A model generated the notes under the pieces. That model searched no databases, was not told the origin of the DNA, and worked only from the letters and a program-made list of their open reading frames with translations. A program made the translations under genes and the position numbers. Below are positions 36,111 through 45,241 of a stretch of 64,000 nucleotides of DNA, piece by piece (positions within the stretch are counted from its first letter, which is position 1; each line of letters starts with the position of its first letter). Source of the DNA: Oculatella sp. LEGE 06141 (GTDB lineage Bacteria; Cyanobacteriota; Cyanobacteriia; Elainellales; Elainellaceae); the NCBI RefSeq assembly GCF_015207605.1, contig NZ_JADEWO010000028.1, positions 1 to 64,000 of the forward strand, given 5' to 3'.

Positions 36111-36236
36111 CCCTGTCACACTGTTTCTATTTAGAGAGGTACTCAATTAAGACAAAACAGCACCTTTATTCAGCGAAACGCATCAGGTTGAGGTGATAAA
36201 CCCTGAAGTTGGATTCGCTAGTGTAATGGCGACAGG

Positions 36237-36461
36237 CTAGTTGTCGTAAACCCGACACTCGTCTGCATCAGGGTTATCGTCGCAGTATTGTTGCAGGGAC
36301 GTTTTAGGTGTTCCCTTGGTGCGCTGGTGGGCTGCTTCGGCTTGCAGTTCCTCAACTGCATCCCAGGCTGCTGCACATTCAGCAGAAGCCTCGCCGCCAA
36401 CTTCACAAGCTGCACGAGCTTGCTCCCGCTCTTGTTCAATTTGATCTTGGATATTGCTCAT
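36237..36461 (-). CDS. cp12: CP12 Calvin-cycle regulatory protein
   Basis: 74 residues from the ATG at 36461. CP12 is an intrinsically disordered protein that, when oxidised in the dark, links GAPDH and phosphoribulokinase into an inactive complex. The helix ECAAAWDAVEELQAEA is diagnostic. Two Cys pairs are present: C-x9-C in the N-terminal half (ACEVGGEASAEC) and C-x8-C at the end (YCDDNPDADECRVYDN); the final segment inserts in the GAPDH active site. The frame is open to 36485, but MSNIQDQIEQE is the natural beginning. Confidence 0.93.
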   Translation of the reverse strand: MSNIQDQIEQEREQARAACEVGGEASAECAAAWDAVEELQAEAAHQRTKGTPKTSLQQYCDDNPDADECRVYDN

Positions 36462-37118
36462 GGATATTATTGTTTTTACGTCCACTAAGGTACAGGATAC
36501 TCCTATCTTAGGGTAGCTTAGTCAATTGCTTTCCTAAATCACCCAACAGATGGTTTCTTGAAGGCAACTACATCCTCTTCCACTAAGGCATAAAGCAGGG
36601 ATTTTGAAACCAAACTAAACCTTATTTTTAGAATTTGGTTCTTCCCCTGATCTTAGAGGTACAAAGTTACTTACACTTGATCTTAGCGTGTACCTGCTCG
36701 TCCGCTTGTGAGCCATGCTACTGAATAAGCGTTGCCCAATCAAATGGATGACGCGTCTTGTATGAGCGGCTTTTCTTATCAACAGACTGTTTTTGATTTT
36801 GCCTGTTTGGCGATCGCATGCAGGTAGCTTATCGATCTCAAACTCGTCATCAAACCGATCGTTAAAGATTAATTATTTTAATCATTTATATAATAGAAAC
36901 AAATTGATTGGCCTGTTTAAGAAACCTCAACCATTCTGTTGTTTGGAAAGTCCGTTTTCTGGCTGGCTTTAATCGATTTTGAAGGTGTAGCAAGCGAATA
37001 ACGGTATGTTCAGATTCGTCTCAAAAACGTGCTGCTGAGGCGGTGAACTGGCGAAAATAGCAGCAGTGGGGTGTTTTGAGTTCCTTTAGCGACCGAAACT
37101 TTCGAAGGAAATGTCATC
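36462..37118. other. Divergent spacer between cp12 and the FIST gene, with a spaced direct repeat
   Basis: 657 bp. It has a direct repeat TGATCTTAGAGGTAC (36648-36662) and TGATCTTAGCGTGTAC (36678-36693), 30 bp apart, hence on one face of the helix; it may be an operator for either gene. No gene seen. Confidence 0.5.
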
Positions 37119-38378
37119 ATGGCAGAACTGGCAGCAGATCAAATGAAGTGGGCAACGGCTCTCTCCACTCGTCCTTCTTTAGAGTCCGCCATTGCTGAGG
37201 TGGTTGAGCAGGCGCAGCAGCGTTTACAGGCTCCGGCAGACTTAGCGCTGGTCTTCATTTCGTCCGCCTTTACCAGCGAGTATTCTCGCCTGATGCCATT
37301 ACTGGCAGAAAAGCTGAAGGTACCTGCCCTGATTGGTTGTAGCGGTGGTGGTGTAGTGGGCACCAATCAGCTAGGGCAGACGGAAGAGGTGGAGGGAACA
37401 GCCGCCATCAGTCTCAGTTTGGCGCACTTACCGGGGGCTAGGGTAACCGCATTTCATGTAACAGCAGACCGCCTGCCGGATCTGGATAGCCCTCCCAACC
37501 TGTGGGTCGATTTAATTGGAGTGCCACCCGAAGACCAGCCTCAGTTCATTCTGTTGGCCGATCCATTTTCCTCGGGTGTCAACGATTTGCTTCAGGGGCT
37601 AGATTTTGCTTACCGGGGAGCCATCAAAATTGGCGGGTTAGCCAGTGCTGCTTCAGTTTCGAGCCGCAGCAGTTTATTTTGCAACTATCAGCAATTTCAG
37701 GAAGGAGCCGTGGGGGTTGCTCTAAGCGGCAATATTACGCTGGAGGCGATCGTGGCTCAGGGGTGCCGGCCAATTGGCCCCCTTTATCGAGTGGTTGAGG
37801 GCGAACGGAATATCATCCTGAAGCTAGAAGAAGAAGCCGAGAACGATCGGGGCACCTGTGGTGTTGGTCAGATTCCGTTGGAGCTGCTTCAGGGGTTATT
37901 TGAAACGTTGAGTGAAGAGGATCGCGTCTTAGCCCAGCACTCACTATTCATTGGAATTGCGCGCAACGAATTCAAACAAGTTTTAGAGCAGGGCGATTTC
38001 TTGATCCGCAACTTGCTTGGGGTCGATCCGAAATTAGGAGCGATCGCCATTGGTGATCGGGTGCGACCCGGTCAGCGTGTCCAGTTTCACCTGCGCGATG
38101 CTCAGGCTTCAGCCGAAGATTTAGAATCCCTGTTAGCGCGGTATCAGCGGCAAGCAGACGGCGAAACGGCATCGTCTGTGGGAGCGTTGATGTTTGCGTG
38201 CGTTGGGCGGGGGGAAGGGCTATACGGTGAAGCCAATTTTGACTCGCAGCTATTTAACCGCTATGTGCCAAATATTCCCCTCAGCGGGTTCTTTTGCGGG
38301 GGCGAAATTGGGCCAGTCGGAGATGCTACCTTTTTGCACGGCTATACCTCTGTGTTTGGCATCTGCCGCCAGCCCTAG
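37119..38378 (+). CDS. FIST-domain sensory protein
   Basis: 419 residues with FIST_N (about 25-235; LALVFISSAFTSEYSRLMPLL, PALIGCSGGGVVG, ISLSLAHLPGARV) and FIST_C (about 240-395; YRVVEGERNIILKL, FLIRNLLGVDPKLGAIAIGD, GALMFACVGRGEGLYG, GFFCGGEIGPVG, LHGYTSVFGI). FIST proteins are thought to bind small ligands, possibly amino acids, and sit near signalling genes. This one has no kinase or cyclase fused, and its neighbour is a convergent phosphoesterase 8 bp away. ATG with GAAGGAAATG upstream. Cytoplasmic. Confidence 0.9.
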   Translation: MAELAADQMKWATALSTRPSLESAIAEVVEQAQQRLQAPADLALVFISSAFTSEYSRLMPLLAEKLKVPALIGCSGGGVVGTNQLGQTEEVEGTAAISLSLAHLPGARVTAFHVTADRLPDLDSPPNLWVDLIGVPPEDQPQFILLADPFSSGVNDLLQGLDFAYRGAIKIGGLASAASVSSRSSLFCNYQQFQEGAVGVALSGNITLEAIVAQGCRPIGPLYRVVEGERNIILKLEEEAENDRGTCGVGQIPLELLQGLFETLSEEDRVLAQHSLFIGIARNEFKQVLEQGDFLIRNLLGVDPKLGAIAIGDRVRPGQRVQFHLRDAQASAEDLESLLARYQRQADGETASSVGALMFACVGRGEGLYGEANFDSQLFNRYVPNIPLSGFFCGGEIGPVGDATFLHGYTSVFGICRQP

Positions 38379-38386
38379 GCGCATGG

Positions 38387-39493
38387 TTACAGCATTAAGG
38401 TCGTGTGGTTGTCGATCAAGGTTAACGTGCCGTTTGGATCGATCGCGCTAAACCTCTGGACGTATTGGCGCACCGGGGCGGGCAGTTGCGGCCAGTCGAA
38501 CACCGCATCTCCTCCGGCGATGTCAGCCCAAAAATAACGGAGAGTGGGCACGATCGCCTCTGCTTCTGCTAAAGAAAGATTCAACGGCGGTTGGGTTAAA
38601 AGCTTGACCATAAATGGGAAGGAGCGATCGCCCATCCATTCCCGTGATGTGGTTTGCAAATCGATCCATCCTGGCACCGCGTCAACCCAGTCGGACTCAA
38701 TTTGGAGCCAGCATCTACCTTGCTCATCCTGGTGAAATTGCAAGACGCGATAGGGGTGAGGATAGCTAACAAGCGATCCGGTTGTAATTTCGTAGATGCC
38801 CTGCTGGTAAGCAATATCCTGGACATGCAGATGCCCGGTGAAAATAAGATGAACGTTGGCTGGGTTGAGCAAAGCCAGCAACTCTGCCGCATTGCTCAGC
38901 ATGTAGCGATGCCCCATACCCGACCGAGCCTGCCCCGGCAGGTGTTCCAGGACGTTGTGATGCACCATGAGCAAAATCACCTCTTCGGAGGCAGTGGCTA
39001 GCGTCTGCTGAAGCCAGGTGAGTTGGTCTGGGTCGAGCACTCCTGTATTGATTTGCTGACCCTCCGCATCAAAGGCATTAGAATTTAACCCAATCAAGCG
39101 TACCCCCGGCAATACCTGACAGGTGTAATAAAGCTGGTCGGGATGGGTATAGCCAAATGCCTGGTAATATCCTGGAAAGTCTGCAATGCCAATGGCGCGA
39201 TCGCTGGCCGTTGCCCTTGGCGCATCATGATTACCGGGCACCACATAAACCGGATAAGGGAGCTGTGCCAGACGACGCGCCAGCCAGTCATGGTTTTCGG
39301 CCTCCCCATGCTGGGTTAAGTCGCCGGGTATCAGCAAAAAATCTAGGTTGAGCGCGGCCAACCGCTCCAAAACCAGCTCTAGAGCAGGAATGCTGACTTC
39401 GACTAGATGGAACCGACTGGGGTGATCCCAGATGGTGTGGGGCAGAGCGATGTGTGGATCGCTAATGATGGCAAATTTAAAATTCAAGCTCAT
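38387..39493 (-). CDS. Calcineurin-like metallophosphoesterase
   Basis: 368 residues. All metal-binding blocks of the family are present: SDPH (residues 11-14), GDLTQHGE, GNHD, VHHN and TGHLH. This spacing resembles class III cyclic-nucleotide phosphodiesterases (CpdA-like) but does not prove a substrate; nucleotides, phosphoesters or lipids are possible. A C-terminal extension of about 110 residues (from roughly 260) is outside the catalytic fold. It has no signal peptide, so it is cytoplasmic. Convergent with the FIST gene with just 8 bp between the stops. Confidence 0.9.
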   Translation of the reverse strand: MSLNFKFAIISDPHIALPHTIWDHPSRFHLVEVSIPALELVLERLAALNLDFLLIPGDLTQHGEAENHDWLARRLAQLPYPVYVVPGNHDAPRATASDRAIGIADFPGYYQAFGYTHPDQLYYTCQVLPGVRLIGLNSNAFDAEGQQINTGVLDPDQLTWLQQTLATASEEVILLMVHHNVLEHLPGQARSGMGHRYMLSNAAELLALLNPANVHLIFTGHLHVQDIAYQQGIYEITTGSLVSYPHPYRVLQFHQDEQGRCWLQIESDWVDAVPGWIDLQTTSREWMGDRSFPFMVKLLTQPPLNLSLAEAEAIVPTLRYFWADIAGGDAVFDWPQLPAPVRQYVQRFSAIDPNGTLTLIDNHTTLML

Positions 39494-39704
39494 GATATGG
39501 ACGTTAGCAAAATCAAGGTGGGACGAAATAACCCTACTTCTATTGTTGCGGTGAGCTTTAATCTGGATGATGTCTGCCGATTCGCTCTACAAGTTCGGTT
39601 GTTTCGATCTACAGTGGATAAGTGAATTTTGCCGCAGACGGCGGCGATCGCCCTCAGGGATGACCTGCACGCGACGATTTGTTGTGTTTTGTGGAGAGTA
39701 AACA

Positions 39705-40340
39705 GTGGCAGCGGTTCGAGTTCGGCAACACGTTAATCCGCTGAGTCAAAAATACCAAACGCCTGCGGCTCCTCCCGACTGGCGATCGCTTTATGCCAAC
39801 CTGCAACAGCCGCTCCATTTAGACATTGGCTGTGCTAAAGGACAGTTTTTAATTAACATGGCGCAGCAGGAACCAGGCTGGAACTTCCTGGGGATTGAGA
39901 TTCGTGAACCGCTGGTTGTTCAGGCTAATGCGGAACGAAACGAACTAAGGTTGACCAATCTACATTTTTTATTCTGCAACGTTAATAACTCATTGCGACC
40001 GTTGTTGGAGTCGTTGCCTGCGGGCGTTTTGCAGCGGGTGACCATTCAATTTCCCGATCCGTGGTTTAAGAAACGGCACCAAAAGCGGCGAGTGGTTCAG
40101 CCCGAACTGGTTACAGACCTAGCCGCCTATCTGGTTAGTGGCGGTATGGTGTTGATTCAGTCGGATATTGAAACGGTTGCAACCGAGATGCGCGATCGCC
40201 TCGGTGCCCATTCTGCCTTTATGAAGCAAGGCGAGCAGCCGTGGCTTGCTGCCAATCCGTTAGCTGTGCCAACAGAGCGAGAGCAATCGACCCTGGCACA
40301 GGGAGAACCCGTTTATCGAGCTGCGTTTGTCAGGGTTTAA
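39705..40340 (+). CDS. trmB: tRNA (guanine-N7-)-methyltransferase TrmB
   Basis: 211 residues from a GTG. TrmB methylates G46 of tRNA using S-adenosylmethionine. The motif LDIGCAKGQFLINMAQ binds SAM, FLGIEIREPLVV is motif II, and IQFPDPWFKKRHQKRRVVQ is the signature of TrmB that contacts the tRNA. The usual order is kept to the end (GEPVYRAAFVRV). A GAGAG segment lies upstream. Ends before a strong hairpin. Confidence 0.95.
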   Translation: MAAVRVRQHVNPLSQKYQTPAAPPDWRSLYANLQQPLHLDIGCAKGQFLINMAQQEPGWNFLGIEIREPLVVQANAERNELRLTNLHFLFCNVNNSLRPLLESLPAGVLQRVTIQFPDPWFKKRHQKRRVVQPELVTDLAAYLVSGGMVLIQSDIETVATEMRDRLGAHSAFMKQGEQPWLAANPLAVPTEREQSTLAQGEPVYRAAFVRV

Positions 40341-40346
40341 ACACAA

Positions 40347-40372
40347 AGAGACGTTCCAGTTGGAACGTCTCT
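40347..40372. terminator. Hairpin after trmB
   Basis: AGAGACGTTCCA and TGGAACGTCTCT form a perfect 12-bp inverted repeat around GT. No T run follows, so it may stop transcription inefficiently or only stabilise the 3' end. Located between convergent genes. Confidence 0.6.
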
Positions 40373-40427
40373 CTGGGATGGCAACGTTGATCGACGTTGC
40401 CAGGTTGATTAACCGTTGGCTCATAAT

Positions 40428-40730
40428 TTAGCGGTAGTAACGCTGCTCCAGCCAGGTTCGGACTTCTACTTCGGAGCTAAAGAAGTTGATTTGTCCGGTG
40501 ATTGGGTCGTAAGACCGCCACTGCACGTTGCCATCGCGATCGCGCAGTTGACGAATTTGGGGTTCAGAACTACCCGCGATCGCTACTATAAAAGCTTGAA
40601 TGGTCTGCCGCAGGCGAGCAATCACCGTAGATTGCAGGGATGGTTGGATCGGTTCTGAGCGATACTGTGCCTCTAAATTGGCGATCGCCTGCAACCGTTG
40701 CTGGTCTGAAAAATCTGCTGCTGATCTCAT
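40428..40730 (-). CDS. Conserved hypothetical protein (100 residues)
   Basis: A 100-residue soluble protein I do not recognise by name. It starts with a helical section (DQQRLQAIANLEAQYRS, LQSTVIARLRQTIQAFIVAI) and ends with a compact domain in which WRSYDPITGQINFFSS and VEVRTWLEQRYY are the best candidates for conserved sites. GGAG is 6 bases before the ATG. It is divergent from the LysR regulator, and the palindrome at 40813-40844 lies between the two, which makes it a candidate target of that regulator. Confidence 0.6.
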   Translation of the reverse strand: MRSAADFSDQQRLQAIANLEAQYRSEPIQPSLQSTVIARLRQTIQAFIVAIAGSSEPQIRQLRDRDGNVQWRSYDPITGQINFFSSEVEVRTWLEQRYYR

Positions 40731-40812
40731 CGAAATCTCCTCGTGGACGGTAAGGGTGCGAGTTCATCCATGCGTTCACTTTAGGAACTTCCGTTTCAGG
40801 ATTCAAAAGGTA

Positions 40813-40844
40813 CTATGAATCTCTTTCATGAAAAAGATTCATAG
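40813..40844. promoter_or_regulatory. Large palindrome made of two overlapping ATGAA-N5-TTCAT elements
   Basis: A 32-bp near-perfect palindrome (30 of 32 positions symmetric) in the divergent spacer between the hypothetical gene and the LysR gene. It contains ATGAATCTCTTTCAT (40815-40829) and, sharing its end, ATGAAAAAGATTCAT. The symmetry and position suggest an operator, perhaps bound by the LysR protein itself (inference). Confidence 0.7.
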
Positions 40845-40914
40845 ATAATCCCCTGACTGGATGAGAGATTTGCGCGAAAATCAGGGTAAACGTGGGACCT
40901 AAATGGGTGGGCAC

Positions 40915-41874
40915 ATGAAGCTGGATAACGTCAAATTGTCTCAGTTGCGGGCATTAGTCGCGATCGCCCAACACGGCAACTTTAGTGAAGCTGCCTTGCA
41001 TCTAGAAGTGTCTCAATCTGCTATTAGCCATGCAATTGCCACCTTGGAAACGGAACTGGGGGTAATTGTGCTATCGCGCGGGCGGCACGGCGCATTTTTA
41101 ACGCCCGTGGGTGAACGGATAGTGACCATTGCTCGGCAAATGCTGTATCTGCTGGAGTCCGTTGGCAAAGAGGCCGAACTTGCTAAAGGGTTGCAGGGTG
41201 GGCAGGTGCGAGTTGCTTCGTTTCGCAGCGTGGCAACCCACGTGTTGCCCTGCGTCATTGTGGAATTTCGCAGACGCTATCCGGCGATCGCCATCACTGT
41301 TACCGAATACAGCGGTGATGATGGCATTGAAGAAGCACTGCGACGAGGTCAAGCCGATGTTGGCTTTACCTGTATTTCCACTTCAGACGAGTTTGAAGCG
41401 TGGGAAATCTTGCGCGACGAGTATTTTGTGCTGTTGCCGCCCGATGCCGACGTACCGGGTGAAAGTATTAGTTGGGATGACCTCAAACAGTATCCGCTGA
41501 TTTTGCCGCCGGACAATGACTACTGTGCCATTTTGATTTACACCTACCTCAGCAAACTGGGACACAACCTTGAAGCCGCCTACCGCATTAAAGAAGACTC
41601 CACTCTGGTGGGTATGGTGGCACAAGGCTTAGGGGCAACGATCATTGCCCGGTTAGCCGCCGAGCCGTTGCCATCTAATGTCCAGATCCGGCGGTTACCC
41701 GTTCCATTAGAGCGGGTGATTCGAGTCGCTACACTTGCCCGAGCGCTGCATTCACCGGCTGTCTTTGCGTTCTTAGAAACCCTAAAGCAGATGACTGAGG
41801 CGGGTCAGCTTAAGCAAGCGCCTCGTTCAAACGACCCGCAAGAATCGCTCAAAATTGAAGCGTCCTGGAATTAG
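40915..41874 (+). CDS. LysR family transcriptional regulator
   Basis: 319 residues from the ATG at 40915; an ATG 12 bases earlier is also possible. N-terminal winged helix (about residues 7-65: LSQLRALVAIAQHGNFSEAA, then LEVSQSAISHAIATLETELG) and an effector-binding domain of two lobes (about 90-300; VRVASFRSVATHVLPCVI, ADVGFTCISTSDEFE, MVAQGLGATIIA). Several cyanobacterial LysR proteins control carbon or nitrogen uptake, but this one is not the RbcR/CmpR type by its N terminus, so its effector is unknown. The palindrome 71 bp upstream probably marks its own control site. Confidence 0.9.
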   Translation: MKLDNVKLSQLRALVAIAQHGNFSEAALHLEVSQSAISHAIATLETELGVIVLSRGRHGAFLTPVGERIVTIARQMLYLLESVGKEAELAKGLQGGQVRVASFRSVATHVLPCVIVEFRRRYPAIAITVTEYSGDDGIEEALRRGQADVGFTCISTSDEFEAWEILRDEYFVLLPPDADVPGESISWDDLKQYPLILPPDNDYCAILIYTYLSKLGHNLEAAYRIKEDSTLVGMVAQGLGATIIARLAAEPLPSNVQIRRLPVPLERVIRVATLARALHSPAVFAFLETLKQMTEAGQLKQAPRSNDPQESLKIEASWN

Positions 41875-41926
41875 AGCAGATGGCTGGCTCGGTTAACTGC
41901 CTCTGGGCCAATACCAGGGCGATCGC

Positions 41927-43069
41927 TCAAATTGGGTCGTTGATCTCATCGATCGCAGGTGCTTCTGGCAAACTGGGAGTCGTTGGAGACACAACCACCT
42001 CACTCCCATGAGGCTCGATTGATTCCACCAACTGATGGGAAGCGCTGCCTCGCCACGGATTGAGAATGTCTTTAATCAGCGCTTCTTGAATCCACACTTT
42101 AGCTACGACCGTCAGCGGCAAGGCCAGCAACAATCCTAAAAAGCCAAAAAAGCTAGCAAAGAAAATTTGTGCTGCTAGCGTGATCGCAGGCAGCAAAGAC
42201 ACCTGACGAGCCATCACGGTTGGCGTGATCCAATAGCTCTCAAACTGTTGAATGATTAAGTACAGCACAATGACGGCGATCGCCTTCCAGGGCGTATCCA
42301 GCAGCGCCACCACCAGCGGAAACACCAGACTCAGGGTTGGCCCAATGTTAGGGATGAAGTTGAGCAAGCCTGCTAACAGCGCATGGGCTAGAACAAGCTG
42401 AATCTGCAACGCCCACAGCCCAATGCCGCTTAACAAAGCGACGCAAAGTGAACTGACCAGCACCCCACCAAACCAGTTACCTAGGGCAATTTCGCACTCC
42501 TGCAAAATTAGATCGGCTCGCCGGCGATAAAAGGAAGGGAACAGGATAATAAAGGCATCGCGGTAGGCCAGGGGATTGACCAACAGCATAATGGTTAACA
42601 CCATCACCAGCAAAAACTGCAACAGCACCGTCAGCGAATTCGAAAAGAGAGCAAAGAAATTTTGCAGCAAATTGCGAACTAGCGGCTGCAATTCCTGGGT
42701 CAGTGTTGTAGCACTGGGCAGTTCCAGTTGGCTAAACCAATCAGGTTGCCGATTGATAAGCGTTTCAACCCAGTTCAGAGCTTGTTCAATTCCTGGGGGG
42801 AGTAGTTGAACTAACCGCAAGAACTGGGAAACGAATGGCGGCACAATCAGGCCAACAAACAGCACGCTGAGCAACAGCATGAGGCTGAGGGTCACCAGCA
42901 CAGCTCTACTACGCTTTATACCCGATCGCTGAAACCGTTGCACCAAACTGTTAAGAGCGGTTGCCAGCACCACTGCCATGAAGATCAGCAGCAGTATTTG
43001 CCGGATTTGCCACAGGATGATCAACGAAATTGTGAGACAGAGAAATCCCAGCCACTGACCCAGTTTCAT
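41927..43069 (-). CDS. AI-2E family transporter (PerM/TqsA-like)
   Basis: 380 residues with about eight membrane segments. Features of the family include an N-terminal pair of segments (LGFLCLTISLIILWQIRQILLL), a soluble central loop (about 95-135), NFIPNIGPTLSLVFPLVVALL, ESYWITPTVMARQVSLLPAI and FGFLGLLLALPLTVVAKVWI. Family members export small signals or ions; a specific substrate cannot be assigned. Monocistronic, minus strand, convergent with the LysR gene. The C terminus is a charged tail. Confidence 0.88.
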   Translation of the reverse strand: MKLGQWLGFLCLTISLIILWQIRQILLLIFMAVVLATALNSLVQRFQRSGIKRSRAVLVTLSLMLLLSVLFVGLIVPPFVSQFLRLVQLLPPGIEQALNWVETLINRQPDWFSQLELPSATTLTQELQPLVRNLLQNFFALFSNSLTVLLQFLLVMVLTIMLLVNPLAYRDAFIILFPSFYRRRADLILQECEIALGNWFGGVLVSSLCVALLSGIGLWALQIQLVLAHALLAGLLNFIPNIGPTLSLVFPLVVALLDTPWKAIAVIVLYLIIQQFESYWITPTVMARQVSLLPAITLAAQIFFASFFGFLGLLLALPLTVVAKVWIQEALIKDILNPWRGSASHQLVESIEPHGSEVVVSPTTPSLPEAPAIDEINDPI

Positions 43070-43510
43070 AGTGCCTACTTGGTGAGAACGATCTAGAGTC
43101 GATCGCCAGAAAAAGCTATTTGGTAAAGCGTGTGGACTGCCAGAGGAGTTTTGCCATTGTCTGAGAAGGATGCTTGACGAGGGCTGAGCTTGAACCGATG
43201 CCGTTTCTGGCTTGCCGCAGGCGCTAAGCTTCCAATGCTGGAGATCTCGAAACCGAACTGGTTTGGAAGTCCCTCAATCTTGGGGGCTTAAAGCCCTTTG
43301 GGTCTACTAGCAAAGGGGCGAACGCAGCACATTTGCTGCTTTCAAACGTCCTCTTATAAAGACGCTATGTTAACTCAACCTTTAACCCTGTTTTGCATCA
43401 TTTTCTGGCAAGGTCAGGCAAGTTGTGTTGGGCATCTCCGATTGCTATCCCCGAATTTTAGACGGTCAGGCTCGTGCCAAAATCATCCACTTGACAGGTG
43501 CCAATTCTGC
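43070..43510. other. Spacer with a hairpin and a dispersed repeat
   Basis: 441 bp. It contains a CCCTTTG/CAAAGGG hairpin (43294-43317) next to the dispersed repeat at 43315-43356. No gene found; the AI-2E transporter promoter should be at the left end. Confidence 0.5.
43315..43356 (-). repeat. Dispersed small repeat, copy 1
   Basis: On the minus strand it reads TAAGAGGACGTTTGAAAG, then GCAGCAAATGTGCTGC and GTTCGCCCC. The core is a hairpin GCAGCA/TGCTGC. A second copy with a few changes lies at 46778-46820 on the plus strand. Confidence 0.7.
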
Positions 43511-44215
43511 TCAGGTAGACCGCTGCGGCTGTAGTTGCCGAAGACGATGCTGGGCTTGGTTAAATTGCCGTTGTGCCAGGGTCAGTCCACTAAAATCAAT
43601 CGGAGGCCGCATGTCCCACTGCACTTCAGCCAAAAACAGCAAACTGCCTGCCATTACACTGGCCGTTGCTAGAAATTGCCAACCGGCAGCCAGGGGCACT
43701 AAACCCATTGCCAGCAGGTGAATCAGCCCGGTGAGTAAAAAGGTGCGCGATCGCATCCCCACCCCCATGCTGAAATAACCGATCGCGCTTAAACCTAACC
43801 AGAGAGGACAGAGGTACATCAACACCAACCACCAACTCAGGAAAATACTGAGATCCGTTAAGCTAACTCCCAGCAGCATCAAGATAGCCCAGCTATAGAC
43901 TACCCAGCGTAGCCGTTCTACCGATACCCAAAACCACGCCAACCCAGTCATGACGACAACGCCAACCAGGGTCAACCCTGACCACAGGTAAGCTTGAGTT
44001 ACCCAGCTAATGGGGGCAAATTGTGCGCCCACAAAAATGAGAGCTGTAATCAGCCCCCAGATCACAAAGATTTGATCGACGCGGGTATAAAACCGGGATA
44101 GCAGCGTTATTTGCCCAATTTGCCAGCGAAGTTGCCAGAGTCCAGTTTGGTCTTGAACATCGAGAGCGTCCTGTTTGCGGCGTAACGGAGGCTCGGCTAA
44201 ATTGAAAAAGCTCAT
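43511..44215 (-). CDS. Conserved hypothetical membrane protein (six segments)
   Basis: 234 residues. After a soluble N terminus (about 45 residues, LAEPPLRRKQDALDVQDQTG) come about six hydrophobic segments, for example VIWGLITALIFVGAQF, SGLTLVGVVVMTGLAWFWV, VVYSWAILMLLGVSLTDLSI, ILFL-type helices and AMGLVPLAAGWQFLATASVM, then a charged, Gln/Arg-rich tail. No family recognised; possibly a cyanobacteria-restricted membrane protein. ATG start. It is not obviously linked to neighbours. Confidence 0.7.
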   Translation of the reverse strand: MSFFNLAEPPLRRKQDALDVQDQTGLWQLRWQIGQITLLSRFYTRVDQIFVIWGLITALIFVGAQFAPISWVTQAYLWSGLTLVGVVVMTGLAWFWVSVERLRWVVYSWAILMLLGVSLTDLSIFLSWWLVLMYLCPLWLGLSAIGYFSMGVGMRSRTFLLTGLIHLLAMGLVPLAAGWQFLATASVMAGSLLFLAEVQWDMRPPIDFSGLTLAQRQFNQAQHRLRQLQPQRST

Positions 44216-44361
44216 TCAGGTGCTTCTGTCAAAAGGAGGAGATTGCTAAAAGCTTAACAAATCTCTTTATTCTTTTTGTAGCGTTATATTCCGCCAGACC
44301 AACGGTTGATGAGTCTGCACGCTAGAAGCACCTACAAAGGCTCATCGCATCCAGGGAACTA

Positions 44362-45114
44362 TCAGGCAGATAAGCATTTCCAGCACGCTTCAACCACTTG
44401 AAGTGCTAAGGCTCTGGTCATATCTCCCTGGTTGAGCAGAAACGCGATCGCGGCACTGCCCAAGGGTACCGTCAGGTTGTCAATTCCGTACCTGGAAAAG
44501 GCTTCCAGCCCCGTTGCGGCGATCGCGATCGCCACTGGAATGAGCCAGGTTTGCCAACTGCTGCCCTGCACGCTGAAGAGAATGGTGCTGCTGACAACAT
44601 AACTGGCGACAGCCATTGCCAGTGACCCTTCCATACTTTTCTGCATTTCCCACAACTTGTAGTGATGCCGTCCAAACCGTTGCCCTACCAGTGCTGCCAA
44701 ACCGTCGCCCCATGTCATGACCAGAATGCCAAGCGCTGCATATTCGGGGTACCGATGCCAGAAAGCAGCGATCAACAAACCAAAGCTAACCGCATAAAAG
44801 AAGGTGCCCAGGCTTTTGCGACCAACACTATTGATACTTGGCAAAATTGAAATGCGGTAAGACAACAGGGCGATCGCACTGAATAATGCCGATGCGCCGA
44901 CCCCCAGCCAGGTTGGGATGTGAAACCACCAGGCCAGCAGAATGACATTGCCAACGCCAATGTGAACGATCTTTCGCACCAGTTCTGGTTCGGCTACTTT
45001 CAACCGATGCAGACCTTCTGCAAGCAAAACCACAGTTCCTAACCAGACGGCAATAATCCCAATGGGCAGCCATAGATCTGGTGCAGTAGTGACCCAAGAA
45101 AATGAACTTAGCAA
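44362..45114 (-). CDS. Phytol kinase-like / CTP-dependent polyprenol kinase
   Basis: 250 residues with about six to seven membrane segments. Diagnostic segments of the VTE5/dolichol kinase family are ELVRKIVHIGVGNVI, ILVMTWGDGLAALVGQRFGRH, KSMEGSLAMAVASY and YGIDNLTVPLGSAAIAFL. Plant and cyanobacterial VTE5 homologs phosphorylate phytol released from chlorophyll so that it can be reused for tocopherol and other isoprenoids. The start is a TTG with no clear ribosome binding site; no in-frame ATG lies near. Divergent from psb28, about 130 bp away. Confidence 0.8.
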   Translation of the reverse strand: MLSSFSWVTTAPDLWLPIGIIAVWLGTVVLLAEGLHRLKVAEPELVRKIVHIGVGNVILLAWWFHIPTWLGVGASALFSAIALLSYRISILPSINSVGRKSLGTFFYAVSFGLLIAAFWHRYPEYAALGILVMTWGDGLAALVGQRFGRHHYKLWEMQKSMEGSLAMAVASYVVSSTILFSVQGSSWQTWLIPVAIAIAATGLEAFSRYGIDNLTVPLGSAAIAFLLNQGDMTRALALQVVEACWKCLSA

Positions 45115-45208
45115 CGGTGAATGCTGGGATAAAGGGGAAGCTTTTCTTCACTTTAGTGGATTTTGCTCAATGGCTAACGGTCCTCGATCAACTCGTTCAG
45201 CGCTTCTG

Positions 45209-45214
45209 TATACT
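45209..45214 (+). promoter_or_regulatory. Candidate -10 element of psb28
   Basis: TATACT, 27 bases before the psb28 ATG. No good -35 hexamer is present at the usual spacing, so this is a tentative call. Confidence 0.3.
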
Positions 45215-45241
45215 GAACCTTAAGGTTTGTTTAATTTTGTT

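Noticed and set aside
39497..39625. Short plus-strand frame starting MDVSKIKVGRNN between the phosphoesterase and trmB
   Set aside because: 42 codons, no ribosome binding site, no recognised family.
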